Assembly: GCA_021234155.1 (NCBI GenBank)
Contig: JAJEKV010000031.1
Coordinates: 6,338,748 to 6,402,747, forward strand
Reading direction: 5' to 3'
DNA: 64,000 nt
DNA from: Isoetes taiwanensis
Lineage: Eukaryota; Streptophyta; Lycopodiopsida; Isoetales; Isoetaceae
The notes beneath the pieces were generated by a model. It was not told the DNA's origin. It saw only the letters and a list, made by a program, of their open reading frames with translations, and did no database searches. Within the stretch, counting starts at the first letter, position 1. Every line of letters begins with the position of its first letter. Shown here one piece after another: positions 1 to 10,637 of this stretch. A program made the position numbers and the translations under genes.

Positions 1-1540
1 GGGAACTTTTTCGCTTCATCACATGGGAAAGGGGAACATGACGGTGTCGAGCCGTCATAAAGAGAATTTTGACAAGTGAAATGCTCAAACGAGACAAAGA
101 CTTTTGAGGAATGCACAAGATGTTGTGAACTTCCCCGATTTGGTATTTTAGCTCCAAACCGCCTTTTGAAAGAGACTAACATAAACAAAGTCAATACTTT
201 TTCTTTCCTTTTTGGTCGCTTATTACTTCTCAACCGCTACTAACCGCTTGTCACCCAACATTAGGTTCTTTTGGCTTGTGAAGCTAGGTGATGTTAATAG
301 GGACATGCAATATGATTGTGAGACTCTCAAAGGCACAACAAAGATACATACAATCAAAGCCATACCGCAAAGACAGCCTCTTGAAGTGGCACACACAGCA
401 TCCATTATGTTTTTGCAGATTCTCAAGGGCGTAACCGTGGTCCAAGTGTAGACATGCATCTCGCTTGAGAGTATGCACATGAAACTTTACTTCCTATGGA
501 GGTGGTAGAAGAGGCATCCAGAACTCATGTACGCATGAAGGGGACAATCGCTGGAAGGCGAAATGGTTGATGTAGGTGACAACTTTGTTGTCAATGCCGA
601 GGAGGGCAATGAAGAAAATGTTGATTTTGGATCATTATGCACCGAACCTAAAACACACCGTGGAACGCATTTAAGGACCACCGGGGCTCTAAATTCAACA
701 AAGGTGAAATTGTATTGTCGTGTAAGTATTACAAGAGCATTGAGATGGTAAATACGAAGTCGCTACACAACATGCCCTAAGTAACCCCGCTATTCCCACC
801 TTGTAGTGTGTGCAAAAGTTGAATTACAAAAAGAGTCGATGAGGAACATGTATACTTCCTTTCAAATGAGGCACATGAACAAATTGTTGAGTATTTGCCT
901 CCTCCAACATCCGAGGTACTTGTCGCAAAATTTCAAGCACGTAAGAGGTTTGATGCCACAATAAAGGTTTGTCGCATTGGACTTAGATTAAACCATTTGC
1001 AGCAGGCATCTTAAGTACAAAACTCAGACTTATTTTTTAGGGTTCTTTGAGCAAAGGCTCAAACAATGTAATCGAATCTGATATACATTGCAAAAGGAAG
1101 CAATTTCTTCAACTCTTGTCCGCTTTCTATAAAAATTTTTGGTACTATGTGCTCGCATATAAATTTTTTATCTCTTAATGACATGATTGAACCAATCGCT
1201 TTTAACATATTTCTTTCTAGTAGTGGACTGCTTGTAATGGAATTTGCGGAGGTCTGCTTGTACAAAGAATTACTTGCATCCACATTATTGTGAATTTTTT
1301 AGATGTGCATTTGGCTACACAAGCTCCAGTGAAGAACATATCGACTTAATCTTATCCTCTTGGAAAATGTGTAAAACTTAGCTAATTGTGCAAGGTATTA
1401 ATCAGTTAACCCTCTTTGTGTGTGTTGCTAGACTACCCTTGATTTAGACTGAAGAATGTTTACTTTGTAAACTTGACAAACAGATCTGACATTGAAAGAA
1501 CATTAAATGACTCCAACTTGGTAAAGAGACCAAGCCAAGA
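1..1540. other. Unassigned DNA with short coding-like stretches
   Basis: No recognisable gene. On the plus strand, 563-751 and roughly 840-1,015 read as short open stretches of ordinary amino-acid composition (the second contains EYLPPPTSEV), interrupted by stops. They could be exons or remains of a transposon gene, but I recognise no family. From 1,030 to 1,540 I see nothing. Confidence 0.3.
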
Positions 1541-1609
1541 GTCTACCTAGCTTTGTTGGGATTTAGGCAATTGGCACTTGGCATTGTTGGGACTTAGGCA
1601 ATTTGAGCA

Positions 1610-1765
1610 CACTAAAGCAAATTTTCACACTTAAGCAATTTGCACTATCTTAAGGAAATTTGCACATTAGCACTACACTTAAGCAAATTTGCACTACACT
1701 TCAAAGAAATTTGCACATTAGCACTACACTTAAGATATTTGCACTACACTTAAGCAAATTCAAAG
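1610..1765. repeat. Short minisatellite of about 20 bp units
   Basis: Imperfect tandem copies of a unit close to CACTACACTTAAGCAAATTT, with variants ending in TTGCACATTAG. Several copies lie head to tail, interrupted by small deletions. It is simple sequence in AT-rich intergenic DNA and no function is implied. Confidence 0.7.
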
Positions 1766-1769
1766 GTTG

Positions 1770-2430
1770 AAAGTGAAATTCGGGCCATATATTGCATTAA
1801 CGCTTGCAAGTTCAGCAGATTCAAAGCTTCAAGTGAAATTCAGTTGCTTATTGCATATATTGCAATAACGCTTTGCAAATTCAGCTTTTCTTGCACACGC
1901 TTCACGCGGTGTGAATCTAGAATCAGATGTTACTAAAACTGCCCTCAATCTAACACCGTGGTCATGTTGACATTCGTGAGCCCGCTTGTAAAAGCATAGA
2001 AAGTACAAATTCATTCCTTGAAAAGCCTGCTTTCATTCATTAAAAAATTGTATGTACATTGTCAAAAAAAAAGATGTATTTCTTCAAAAAGATCCAGAGA
2101 GCCAAAATGAAGCTTCATAGCCTAGCCATATTGCAGCCCCATCACCAGTGAAAAGATGCACAATTGTTAACAAACACAGCTTGGTAAACATACGTAATAA
2201 GAAGCATTTGCCTAACCTCGGTATGTTTAGAGTAACCGCCTTCTACATATTGTTCAAGAGTCATGTCTTCTTCATCACTTTCCTCGCCGATTTGGGAAGC
2301 TCGTGTGGGATCTTCATGTGTAGGATCTTCAAGTTTATTTGCGCATACAAAGACCTTTTAGAAACATCACTTGCTTGCAATAACCGCATGCTTTGATCAA
2401 AGTGCATCTCAAAGAACAGCTTGGAGACCG
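1770..2430. other. No gene seen
   Basis: AT-rich intergenic sequence. Short open frames exist on both strands but show no motif or composition that supports coding. Confidence 0.4.
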
Positions 2431-2432
2431 GG

Positions 2433-2575
2433 GAATGATTGGCATTTCAGAACAATTGGCATTGGTGGAATGATTTGCATTTCAGAACAATGTGCATTGG
2501 TGGAATGATTGGCATCTCGTGAACAATGGGCATTAGTGGAATGATTGGTATTTCGTGAACCGGTGTAGCGTAAAT
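2433..2575. repeat. 35-bp minisatellite, about four copies
   Basis: The block GAATGATTGGCATTTC recurs at 2433, 2468, 2503 and 2539, a period of 35-36 bp, with a few substitutions per copy. A minus-strand frame through it repeats NHSTNAHCS, which is a by-product of the repeat, not a protein signal. Confidence 0.85.
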
Positions 2576-3110
2576 AGATGGCATGGTAGGAATAGTTGCC
2601 ATTGCAGAATAGATGGCATTGTAGGCAATCGCCAGATTGATTCAATTGCAAAAGATTAGCAACACCTAAATCTATGCAGTAGGTCTTCAATTTGGCTTCC
2701 ACATGCTTCGATTTTGCACCAAGCCACCAATCACCAAGGCGTAATCGAACCACATGTTTGCAACCGGCCGAGTTAAAAGACTCACCGGATTGCTTAATGT
2801 AGCTTCGCCAAACAAAAGTGAAATGTTCAAACTATTAATTTCAAATCAAACATTAAATGTATCCTACATTAAGCACATACCGAGAGTTCTTTTCACACAT
2901 TGTGCACTCTTGATACATACATTGGCGATTTTTTAGCATACTTCCTCACTAATTTCCCTTTTAGGAGTTGGATTCTCACAGTGAGTCTCTCTAGCAGAGT
3001 CTTTTTGGCATTTCTTCAAAGCCCCGCTAGCACCTCGCACCCTTCTTATAAGGACCTCTTCTTTCCATTTTTGGCACATCCGAAAGCAAAAACATGTGGT
3101 TAAACTTGAT

Positions 3111-3317
3111 TCATTTCACAAAAACACCTCTCATTAAAAAGGGCAAAGAAAAATAACCTTTAGTTGCAAAAGAGGTCGTGGCACTAAACTTTTTAGGCTT
3201 GCCTTTTCTCTCATTTGGAAGCTTGGCCACAATAACTACATCACTAACAAAGAAAAGATTTGCCCCTTCCTTTTCAACCGGTGGGATATTTTCAAGATCA
3301 ACATCATCCGGCAGCAC
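3111..3317 (-). pseudogene. Coding-like fragment downstream of RING finger
   Basis: Minus-strand open stretch of mixed acidic and basic composition (LPDDVDLENIPPVEKEGANL, then a KLPNERKGKPKK patch). It lies on the same strand as, and downstream of, the RING-H2 fragment at 3,598-3,962 and may be a later exon of the same broken gene. No family is recognised. A frame with this composition is unlikely to be pure chance, but joining it to the RING part is inference. Confidence 0.35.
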
Positions 3318-3319
3318 TG

Positions 3320-3640
3320 CCTTGTCTTCCCTCTTCTCCTTCTTGTGGAAACTACCGCAACAAGAATAAAATGTTAAGAAGAAAGTTTTGAATTACAAAA
3401 AACAAGTTGACATTTGCTTGCCTTTCTAAGTATGTTTTGAGGTGTTTTGAAGATCAAGATCATCTCAAGCAAAAGATAATAAAAATGTATTGTCTTCCTC
3501 TTCTTCTTTCTCGTGGAAACAACCGCAATAAGAATAAAAATGTTAAGAAGAAACTACCGCAATAACAAAAAATAAATTAAGAAGAAAGTTTTACTAATTA
3601 CAAATTGAAATTGACATTTGCTTGCCTTTCTCGTGGTGAT
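3320..3640. repeat. Local direct duplication, about 100-150 bp
   Basis: Segments 3,325-3,425 and 3,490-3,640 share runs such as GTGGAAAC(T/A)ACCGCAA, AAGAATAAAATGTTAAGAAG and TTGACATTTGCTTGCCTTTC in the same order. The second copy is longer because part of it is repeated again. The duplication covers an intron/exon-like edge of the minus-strand RING gene fragment and probably helped to break it. Confidence 0.65.
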
Positions 3641-3962
3641 GTCATTGACCGGGTTAAAGGTCTCTTTACCCCTCGACTCCGCATAATATCAAGATCTTCC
3701 TCTTCTTCTTCAAAGATCATCTTCACCGATCTTCTCGCACTCTCCTTAATAGGTAAGAAGTCTAGGTATCCAAGTTCAAAGATACAACTCTCTCTGTGAT
3801 ATCTCGCTTGCAAACCATGCATTGTAGGTTTTCCACACATTGCCGGAAACAAAAGAGGTGATATTTGTGTCCACAAACCAATTGGACAAACATGCTATAA
3901 GATGGACTAAAAGCAAAGCCACAAACTTGGCAACCATCTTCAAAATTGATAACAAGCAGTGC
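3598..3962 (-). pseudogene. RING-H2 zinc-finger gene fragment
   Basis: The minus strand at 3,810-3,932 encodes CQVC, 15 residues, CGHKYHLFC, 9 residues, CMVC: the C3H2C3 spacing of a RING-H2 finger (C-x2-C-x15-C-x-H-x2-H-x2-C-x9-C-x2-C), with all eight zinc ligands present. RING-H2 fingers are known in E3 ubiquitin ligases, where they recruit the E2 enzyme. The frame stops shortly after the finger. A different frame continues 3,800 to 3,598 with an acidic EEEEEDLD run and basic RGVKRPLTRS, so a frameshift or unseen intron lies near 3,790. Upstream, stops close the frame just before the finger. The gene is therefore either multi-exon or dead. It could be a captured host fragment. Confidence 0.55.
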
Positions 3963-4369
3963 CGCCTCGACTAGGTTTTACAATGCTTGTGCTCATAAAA
4001 TTATCCCCCAAGTACCGCAGATTTTTAACCTTCACCTTGTAATCATCAACACCGCAATCTTAGCCCGCAAGTCGGCTTCTAGATCCGTTAGTTGCTGGTC
4101 CAAATCGCACTATTATCAGCTTGCCTCTTCCTTTTCAAAATCGTGAGCAATGACAAACCAAGCTTTGATTCATCTTGACAAAGCTTTCCAAGGGCCTGGT
4201 CTTCATCCGACATGCTTCTACAAGATCTTCAATCATTACTTTAGTCTTCTTCAATCTATCCGGAGACGTATAAAATGCCTTCATCAAAGCCCCGCCATCA
4301 AGCCCTCAACTCGATTTTCAAACTCCAAAATCTCCTCGACATCGCTTTTGTATAATGGAAATTGATTCT

Positions 4370-4640
4370 TCAAAACTTAACATGTCGGGCCTCTAAAGAA
4401 GAAACACCCATACTAATGTTCTTCAAAGCAATCTCCATATATCCTGCTTTTATGTCTCTTGTTTCTATTGGAAATCTTAATTTTTCAAAGGCAAATGTAG
4501 CCCAATCCAACATATACTTACCGTGGTTCTTCTTCAAATTTTCGAGTGTGTGGCCGCCATGCAAATGCACTCCGCAAAATAGTTCTAGCTTCATTGTTCT
4601 TCGCACCAAACCGATAGATTTTCTTGATCAATACCTTCAA
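4370..4640 (-). pseudogene. Coding-like fragment upstream of RING finger
   Basis: Open minus-strand frame containing MLDWATFAFEKLRFPIETRD and an AGYMEIALKN helix-like run. It has balanced composition and no low complexity. An overlapping frame gives RFGAKNNEARTILRSAFAWR, which suggests a frameshift. It may be an upstream exon of the RING-H2 gene on the same strand. No family recognised. Confidence 0.3.
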
Positions 4641-4679
4641 CCGATTCTCAAACTCGCCTAATGCAAGACACTTTTATTT

Positions 4680-5430
4680 TGTTATCCTTCTTTACTTCTT
4701 TGAGACCAAACCACCAAAAAATCTGACTTAGGGCAATCATCCAAGTGATACCGCAAGATCTTTGCCCTCATTGCACAAGCCACCTATATTGGACAAACTC
4801 CTCGACCGTGGTAAGCTATCTTCATCCGCAAAATAAATAGAAGGTAAATCGAGAAATGAGGTCGGATCATAAATGATAAATAAGAACATTAAGCATCCAA
4901 AATTGAAAAGCCAAGAACTTAAAAGAATCGAGAATGGAGGCCTTTATTCGATTTTTTAGCCTAAAAGATCGACCGAAAACTAAAAAATGATCCCGATCAT
5001 AAAGACTTCAAAAATTAACCATTGTCATCATCCTTTCACATAAAGGAACGAAAAGATCGGCCTGTTATCTATCTTTACCCTAAAAATATAGAATGCAAAA
5101 GAAACTTTACCTCCGGGTTCTTTGAAAATCCTAACTCGCCTTCACTTAGGCGCCCTCATAGAACTGACTATCGGATTTGTAGCCACGGACAATCATGGGA
5201 GGCATGGCAATGATGAAGATGGAGTAGAGATCATAGCTCGCCTAGTCTCACGCAGCACGCAAAAACCTCGCGCCTAGGGTTCCGGCCTCGAGTCGAAAAA
5301 GTAATTACAATTAAAAAAAAAAAATTGAGGGAAAAAAGGGTTGGGGTGCCGAGGGTGCTTGCCATGCGATTTTTGCCCCCAATATTGTGCTTTGACCCTT
5401 AAGCCATTGCCATGGAAGAGTCAGGCGCCG
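4680..5430. other. No gene recognised
   Basis: AT-rich sequence between the RING fragment and the gypsy pseudogene. A GC-rich patch at 5,210-5,300 (GCCTAGGGTTCCGGCC) resembles a plant 5-prime leader on the minus strand and could be the start of the broken minus-strand gene, but nothing confirms it. Confidence 0.3.
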
Positions 5431-5476
5431 ACAAGCCCGCAACCAAAGACATCATGGACATGTTTGCCGGATTTCG

Positions 5477-5701
5477 GTGATTAGATTCTTGGGCGTAATC
5501 ATGGGGTCAAACATCGTAGTGTTATTGGATTGTGGCTCTTTCCGCATGTTTATATCTTCTAAGTTGGTGGAAGAACTGCACCTACCTTGTGTAAAGACTA
5601 ATAAGCAAAAGGTAGATGGGCCTTTTGTGAACGATTCTCAGGTGGAGGATCATAAAGCTGTTGGGGTGTCCTTCTGTATAAGGATACCAGGATTAGCTTG
5701 A
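5477..5701 (+). pseudogene. Gypsy retropepsin domain (decayed)
   Basis: The frame reads VVLLDCGSFRMFISSKLVEE, the usual position of the DSG(A/S)xxxFIS catalytic loop of plant gypsy proteases. Here the canonical DSG is DCG. It is followed by the usual ELHLP step. The frame ends at 5,701 and the following linker is in another frame (5,755-5,973). Function is unlikely. Confidence 0.75.
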
Positions 5702-5989
5702 TTTTAACCTCTTTGGATGTTGGCCTCAGATGATATGGTGCCGGGATAACATGGTTGCAGCTGGTTAAGTTTACTGCAATAGATTGGAACACTCACCAGG
5801 TGACGCTGAAGCACGATGGGCGTGAGATCTATTTGCAAGGGAGTCCGTTGACGGGAGCTTCCAAGATCATGTCATCACTTCAGGCCAAGAAACTGGTACG
5901 TAAATCTTCCAATCAATGTTTTCTTCTATTTATTGATGAATGTTATCCTGCTTTTGAGTGCCGGGCCATATGAGCTACCGATAGTGGGG

Positions 5990-6325
5990 CCATAGAGAGT
6001 TCAAAAGGCTAAAAAGAGTTGCGTGATTCGCTGTATGAATTTCGTGATGTGTTCCCCGAGGAATTGCCTCGAAAAGCCTTCCACCCAAGAGGGAGATTGA
6101 ACATGAGATTGATTTAGAGCCCGATCCAAACCTGTGGTTTCAGAGTCTGTGATAGATTGTCCATATTGGAATAAGAGGAGGTAAAGAAGCGTGTTCATGA
6201 GTCAAGCTAGCCAAAGGGTTTGTGAGACTTAGCAAATCCCCTTATGGTGCTCCCCGCCATTCTAGTTAAGAAAAGGACTGATCAATGCGTATGTGCATTG
6301 ATTATCGCGGTTTTGAATAAGATCA
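5990..6325 (+). pseudogene. Gypsy reverse transcriptase, N-terminal part
   Basis: Plus-strand fragments read LYEFRDVFPEELPRKAFH and, after further breaks, a decayed form of the CxDYRxLNKI motif of the RT fingers. The reading is cut at 6,325 exactly where a 309-bp AT-rich sequence is inserted. The expected next residues, TIKNRYP, resume at about 6,645. Confidence 0.75.
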
Positions 6326-6634
6326 GATGACTTTATCATCCTCTAGTCGCTTCTAAACTATAGAAAATGGTGGCTTATTGTTTTCTATTTTTCCAACATT
6401 TTTATAGAAACCAATTTAGTAGAATTGGATGTTTTACCATAAAATTCGTGTTTTACCAGAAAATATCTATTAATTTGGCTTAATTTACTATAATTGAGAT
6501 GCAATATTATCAAATTTTGGCAATTTTATGAAGTTCTTTTTAGCGCACGATCCTAGTAAACCATCGAATCCAGATTTTAAAAAACGGTAAAATATAGCAA
6601 CTTTACGGGTTTCATACCTTTAAAGCCATCACCT
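6326..6634. mobile_element. 309-bp AT-rich MITE-like insertion
   Basis: The insert is flanked by identical 10-bp repeats AATAAGATCA at 6,316-6,325 and 6,635-6,644. It interrupts the gypsy RT between the LNKI and TIKNRYP motifs. The ends carry a weak inverted match (GATGACTTTA against GATGGCTTTA, offset by four bases). A 9-10 bp target duplication with an AT-rich, non-coding body fits a Mutator-like (MULE) non-autonomous element. The class is inference; the insertion itself is clear. Confidence 0.75.
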
Positions 6635-6644
6635 AATAAGATCA

Positions 6645-7318
6645 CGATCAAGAATAGGTACCCCTTTACCTAGGATTGCCGAGATTATGGATAGATTAAC
6701 AGAGCTAAGTATTTTTCTAAGTTGAATTTATGCAGTTGGTTATCACCGATAAGGGTGAAGGAATCGATGTACATAAGACCGCCGTGATCGCCTTTAATCA
6801 TTTTGAATTTTTGGTGATGCTTTTTGACTAACGAATGCTCCCGCTACTTTTTCCGTAATGATGAATGAGGGTTTTGCAGATGCCTTGATACTTTTGTTGA
6901 AGTATTTTTAGATGATATCCCGTGTATAGCAAAACCTTAGAGGAGCATTTGAAACATTTGTGCTCGTGGTTAACTCGCCTTCGCACAAAGATAAGTTGTA
7001 TGCAAAGATGTCAAAGTGTGAATTTTTGAAAGCATAGGTGGAATATTTGGGCCATATTGTATCCGGGAAGGTGTAGCTATAGATCCCAAGAAGATGGAGG
7101 CAATTCACCCTTGGTATGTGCCAAAGAATGTATCCGAAAGGCGAAGTTTCTTGGGATTGGCCAGTTATTATTACAGATTTGTCTGGAAGTTTGCCAAAAT
7201 TGTAGCTGCCTTGACTATGTTGTTGAAAACTAATGTCCAATGGCAATGGACAAATGGCAAAGAAGAAAGTAATGAATATGCCAAGGGGTTGCTAACCCTC
7301 AAAGCATATTCTCGTTGA
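6645..7318 (+). pseudogene. Gypsy reverse transcriptase, C-terminal part
   Basis: Continues the plus-strand RT after the insertion. The catalytic block survives as VEVFLDDIPC (family form YLDDI) near 6,890-6,925. At 7,094-7,318 an open frame gives the connection region with PKNVSERRSFLGLASYYYRF. Several stops and frame changes separate the blocks. Confidence 0.8.
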
Positions 7319-7319
7319 T

Positions 7320-7640
7320 TCTGACATGAGTAAAACTTATGAGGTTTACACCGGATGCATGTGGTTATGCCATTGGTGTTGTTCTTATGCAGGATGGTAG
7401 AGTGGTGGCGTATGAAAGTCGCCAACTCAATGCTGCTGGGAAGAACTATTCCACCTATGAGCAGGAGTTGCTGGCAATGGTTCATGCACTCAAAGTCTGG
7501 AAACATTATCTCTGCAATAAGTGTGAGTTTGTGGTCTATACCGATCATAAGCCATTGAAATTCCTGCAAAGCCAGGCCGAGGTAAGTCCAAGACAAGCAA
7601 GATGATTGGACTTTCTTGGCATTACATGAGCATGGACGCC
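7320..7640 (+). pseudogene. Gypsy RNase H domain
   Basis: The frame 7,339-7,605 carries YTDACGYAIGVVLMQDG-like sequence (first residues in a different frame), then VAYESRQLNAAGKNYSTYEQ and YTDHKPLKFLQ, all standard gypsy RNase H motifs. This is the best preserved part of the plus-strand element. The frame closes soon after SPRQAR, where integrase linker sequence would follow. Confidence 0.85.
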
Positions 7641-7668
7641 TTTGAACATCGGGGCCAAAAATAGCAAG

Positions 7669-7878
7669 CTAGAAGAATTTTATGTGTCGTGTTATCATTA
7701 CTAAAATGTCCTCCACTAAGGCTTGGCGAACAATCTCCGGGACTTCATGAGGAAGAACACACCTGCACAAAACCATATCCTTGCCACGCTTATAGAGATG
7801 TCCAACGACCATGGTGTAGTCAAGGACTTCACGAAGGAACTGTTGACGGCGTAAGCGAAGCTTCTTAGGAGAGAGCAT
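7669..7878 (-). pseudogene. Gypsy integrase zinc-binding (H2C2) fragment
   Basis: The minus-strand frame reads VVGHLYKRGKDMVLCRCVLP followed by HEVPEIVRQALVED, matching the LxRCVxxxExxxIL region of the gypsy integrase H2C2 domain. The expected second histidine (QAH) is leucine here. It follows directly from the RNase H to integrase linker of unit A. The catalytic core of integrase is missing because the element is cut at about 7,665, where the plus-strand gypsy begins. Confidence 0.7.
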
Positions 7879-7990
7879 GGGTCTTCTGACGGTAATGCAC
7901 CAGAGAGAAGATATTGTCGGTAGTCATGAAATCAATGGGGCGTGGTCGTGACCAAGAAGAGTTGAGCATCTGGAAAAGTATCAGAAACAC

Positions 7991-8420
7991 TCATGGACGG
8001 GTCATCTGTGTGGATGCGTGAAAGATAATCAAATCAGGCACAACATAAGACTTGCCTACCTTATGAATAATTTCAAAGGGAGCAAACTCTTGAAGAAGCA
8101 ATATCCAGCAGGCAATGCGTCCCGTGGGCGTGGTTTTGTTGATCAGATAGAGCAGAGCTTGATGATCAACAAAGAACTTAATTTTGCTACCCAATAAATA
8201 GTGAAGGAACCGTTGTACATAGAAGATGAGTCTAAGGGCCTCAAGTTCTGTGGCAGAATAATTTTTTTCGATAGGGTTGAGTTTCCTGCTAGCATACCTA
8301 ATGGGCTTATCAGTAAGAGAATCATATTCCTGAGAAAGAACAGCACCAATGGCAAAAGCCAAAACATCGACATGGATATGAAATGGTTTGTCCCATTGAG
8401 GTGGAACAAGAACAGGTGCT
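7991..8420 (-). pseudogene. Gypsy RNase H, unit A
   Basis: The minus-strand frame carries FAIGAVLSQEYDSLTDKPIR, then YASRKLNPIEKNYSATELEA and FFVDHQALLYLINK, the standard RNase H blocks of gypsy elements. It ends KSYVVPD, where a 5-bp net insertion at 8,024-8,038 shifts the frame before the linker SRIHTDDP. Unit B carries a 607-bp insertion at exactly this point. Confidence 0.85.
8024..8038. other. Possible transposon excision footprint
   Basis: Unit A reads GATAATCAAATCAGG where the uninterrupted frame (VVPDYLSR) predicts GATAATCAGG. In unit B the same spot holds a 607-bp insertion flanked by the 9-bp repeat GATAATCAG. The five extra bases look like the two target-duplication copies left after excision and trimming. 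A simple slippage insertion is the alternative. Confidence 0.4.
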
Positions 8421-9560
8421 TGAGTGAGCAGAACCTTTAATTTTTGAAATGCTGCATCCGCCTGAGGATTCCAAGCCCAAGAGGATTCGTTACTCGTGAG
8501 TTTATGAATGGGATCCGCAATGGCAGCTAGTCCAGGAATGAAGGTTGCATATTAATTTATCTTGCCAAGGAATGAACATGTTTCCTTGATGTTGAAAGGT
8601 GCTTGAGCTTTGAGCACGCATCTAATTTTTGCAGGGTCCATGATAATACCATCTTTACTAACAACGTGGCCCAGAAGAACGCCTGAAGTGACACAAAAAG
8701 TGCATTTCTGCAGATTGAAGCTAATACTAGATTCATCACATTTTTGAAAAACTAACTCCAGTTTGTCGAGATGATCATCCATGGAGCTGTAAACAGAAAA
8801 GTCATCTTGGAAGACTTGCAGAAAAACATTTTCTTTCATGTAATCCTAAAAAACAGAAAGCATAATGCGTTGAAAAGTAGAAGGAGAGTTGGACATTTAA
8901 AGGGCACCACTTTGTAGGCAAAAGTGTCCCACCTGCCAGCAGGGAGGGTAGTTTTCAACCCATCTTCAGCTTTTAATAGAAATTTGATTGTAGCCGAGAA
9001 ACCATCCATGAAGGAATACATCTTATGGCCTCGCTACTTCAAGTTGTGAAGGGTAGCGTAAAATGATCTCATTCCCTCAGAGTCGCATTGAACTTTCTCA
9101 GAATCCACGCAAATGAGTATTTTGCCATTATGCTTGAGAGCAATAACAATTGACTCACCCACTGCAATGTTTGAACTCATAGATAAGTCCAAAGAGCCTA
9201 AGTTTATCAATTTTGGCTTTGATGCGTCACCATAATTGGGGTTGAGCCTCAGATTGTCGCTAAGCTAGATGGGGCGGCATCTAGTTTAGTAGGAATGGTG
9301 AGTTCCCCAATTCTTTTTGATACCTCGTAAATCTTTTGTAACTCCACCTAAAAATATGCTTGAATTTCTTGAAGAGACTGAGGGTGCGAGCTTTATAAGT
9401 TTTTGGGAGATTGGCAGCCAATGGGATTGGTTGGTTATCTCTTAATTTCGACTTTTGGAGTTTGAATATGCGGAATGATTTCCGTGATTCGCGATGCATG
9501 AGCAGGAGGTTGGAAACATCACAGCGGATTAGCACTCGGGTAGAAAAAAAAATAGAGGTT
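8421..9560 (-). pseudogene. Gypsy reverse transcriptase, unit A
   Basis: From high to low coordinates: FKHIFRWSYK before the RT start, fingers with several breaks (9,025-9,280), YSFMDGFSA of the palm (8,836-9,021), the catalytic FQDDFSVYS at about 8,770-8,815, then the thumb with CTFCVTSGVLLGHVVSKDGI and the connection with CSFLGKIN. The catalytic aspartates are present. At least four frame breaks make this copy inactive. Motif style and the Asp-type primer-binding site of the element suggest the Athila/Tat side of plant gypsy, with low certainty. Confidence 0.85.
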
Positions 9561-10588
9561 GTTGACTGGCGTCAAGTAAGGGTTGCTTCATGACAGCAGC
9601 AACATCAACGATGCCTGTAGGAGGGTCTTCATCTGGGTGGATGTCAACACGCTGAATGTGATTGCAAGGTGCAAGGTAAGGATCAAGCAAGGAAGCCACA
9701 GCGTGGTCTTGATCAAGACTCGTATCACCCAAGAATCAACATGCTCAGGGTAGGAAGATAAAGGTAGATCAGCTGCGGAAGCTTGGACTTGATAAGTGTT
9801 TTGGAGATTCTCCAAATCACTATCAGAGAGTGATGGTTCAGCATGTTCAACATAGATAAGTTTTCCAGTTTTGAGATCCATCTTGGCATTCAATATTCCA
9901 TCAGTGATGACAAGTTGATTAGTGAATGCTTTTAGCCTGGCGGAGAAAAGGTCGTCCGACCAACATTTCATAATCACCTGGATCTTCGCCAGCTTTCTAA
10001 ACACCAGATTCTAAGGAATTTGAGATTATCAATAATGATATGAAGAATAGGAATGACGCCTTGAGGTCGCATGATGTGGCCGTTGGCAAGCTTGATGTCA
10101 TAAGGAACACTGTAGAGTTGAGTTATGCCCAATTGTCTCTGAAGTTTATCTGTGATGAGGTTGACAGCACTACCTCCATCAATCTGCACATGATTAATTT
10201 GTTGATTCCCAACAGTGGCGTGAACCGTGGGTGTAGACGTGGCGACCGTGCCGACAAAAACTGTGGGCAGTGGCAATTGTTCCTTGAGTGCAGGACATAG
10301 CTTTAGTATAGTAGAGAAACTGAATGGAATTTTGATTTTGACAAGCTCTTCTTGTAGTTTCAAGGGAACATGAGCAAAGGGATCAACAGGATCTAATGGT
10401 GCGGGTGCCTGAGGTATCGATGCAGAAACTTCCTTTAGGAGTTCCACTTCAGTAGTAATGTTAGGATACAACTGAGTGCGTGAGGGGGTCTTGTAACGTT
10501 CCGAACTAACATACCCTTAACCAACTGGGCAAAACCAATTCCACTTCAGTAGCAATGTTAGGATACGACTGAGTGCGTGAGGGGGTCT
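9561..10588 (-). pseudogene. Gypsy protease and protease-RT linker, unit A
   Basis: The frame 9,974-10,471 contains INHVQIDGGSAVNLITDKLQ, the retropepsin active-site loop in its DGGSAVN form, preceded by a proline-rich linker (SIPQAPAPLDPVDPFAHVP). 9,588-10,004 gives the linker to RT, with SLSDSDLENLQNTYQVQASA. The domains are in different frames. A tandem duplication of 97 bp (CCACTTCAGTAG at 10,444 and 10,541) lies at the upstream edge, next to the TRIM. Confidence 0.8.
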
Positions 10589-10637
10589 TGTAACGTTCCT
10601 AACCGACATGCCCTTAACCAACTGGGCAAAACTGTAT
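10444..10637. repeat. 97-bp tandem duplication at TRIM edge, unit A
   Basis: CCACTTCAGTAG...GAGGGGGTCTTGTAACGTTCC occurs at 10,444 and again at 10,541. Each copy holds gypsy sequence plus the first 45 or so bases of the TRIM LTR, so the duplication happened after TRIM insertion. The same duplication, with the same period, is present in unit B (50,958 and 51,055). Confidence 0.9.

Larger units (their letters stand above)
5440..7640 (+). pseudogene. Ty3/gypsy pol pseudogene (plus strand)
   Basis: Parts of a gypsy polyprotein in the correct order on the plus strand: retropepsin, reverse transcriptase, then RNase H. They lie in different frames with many stops, so the copy is dead. No LTR, primer-binding site, gag or integrase is visible on either side. 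Phrases such as YEFRDVFPEELP and PKNVSERRSFLGLASYY are typical of chromovirus-like plant gypsy elements. It abuts, tail to tail, the integrase end of the minus-strand gypsy element at about 7,660. Confidence 0.9.

Noticed and set aside
7094-7640. Active RNase H gene on the plus strand
   Set aside because: Open only locally; flanking RT is full of stops and the element lacks LTRs.
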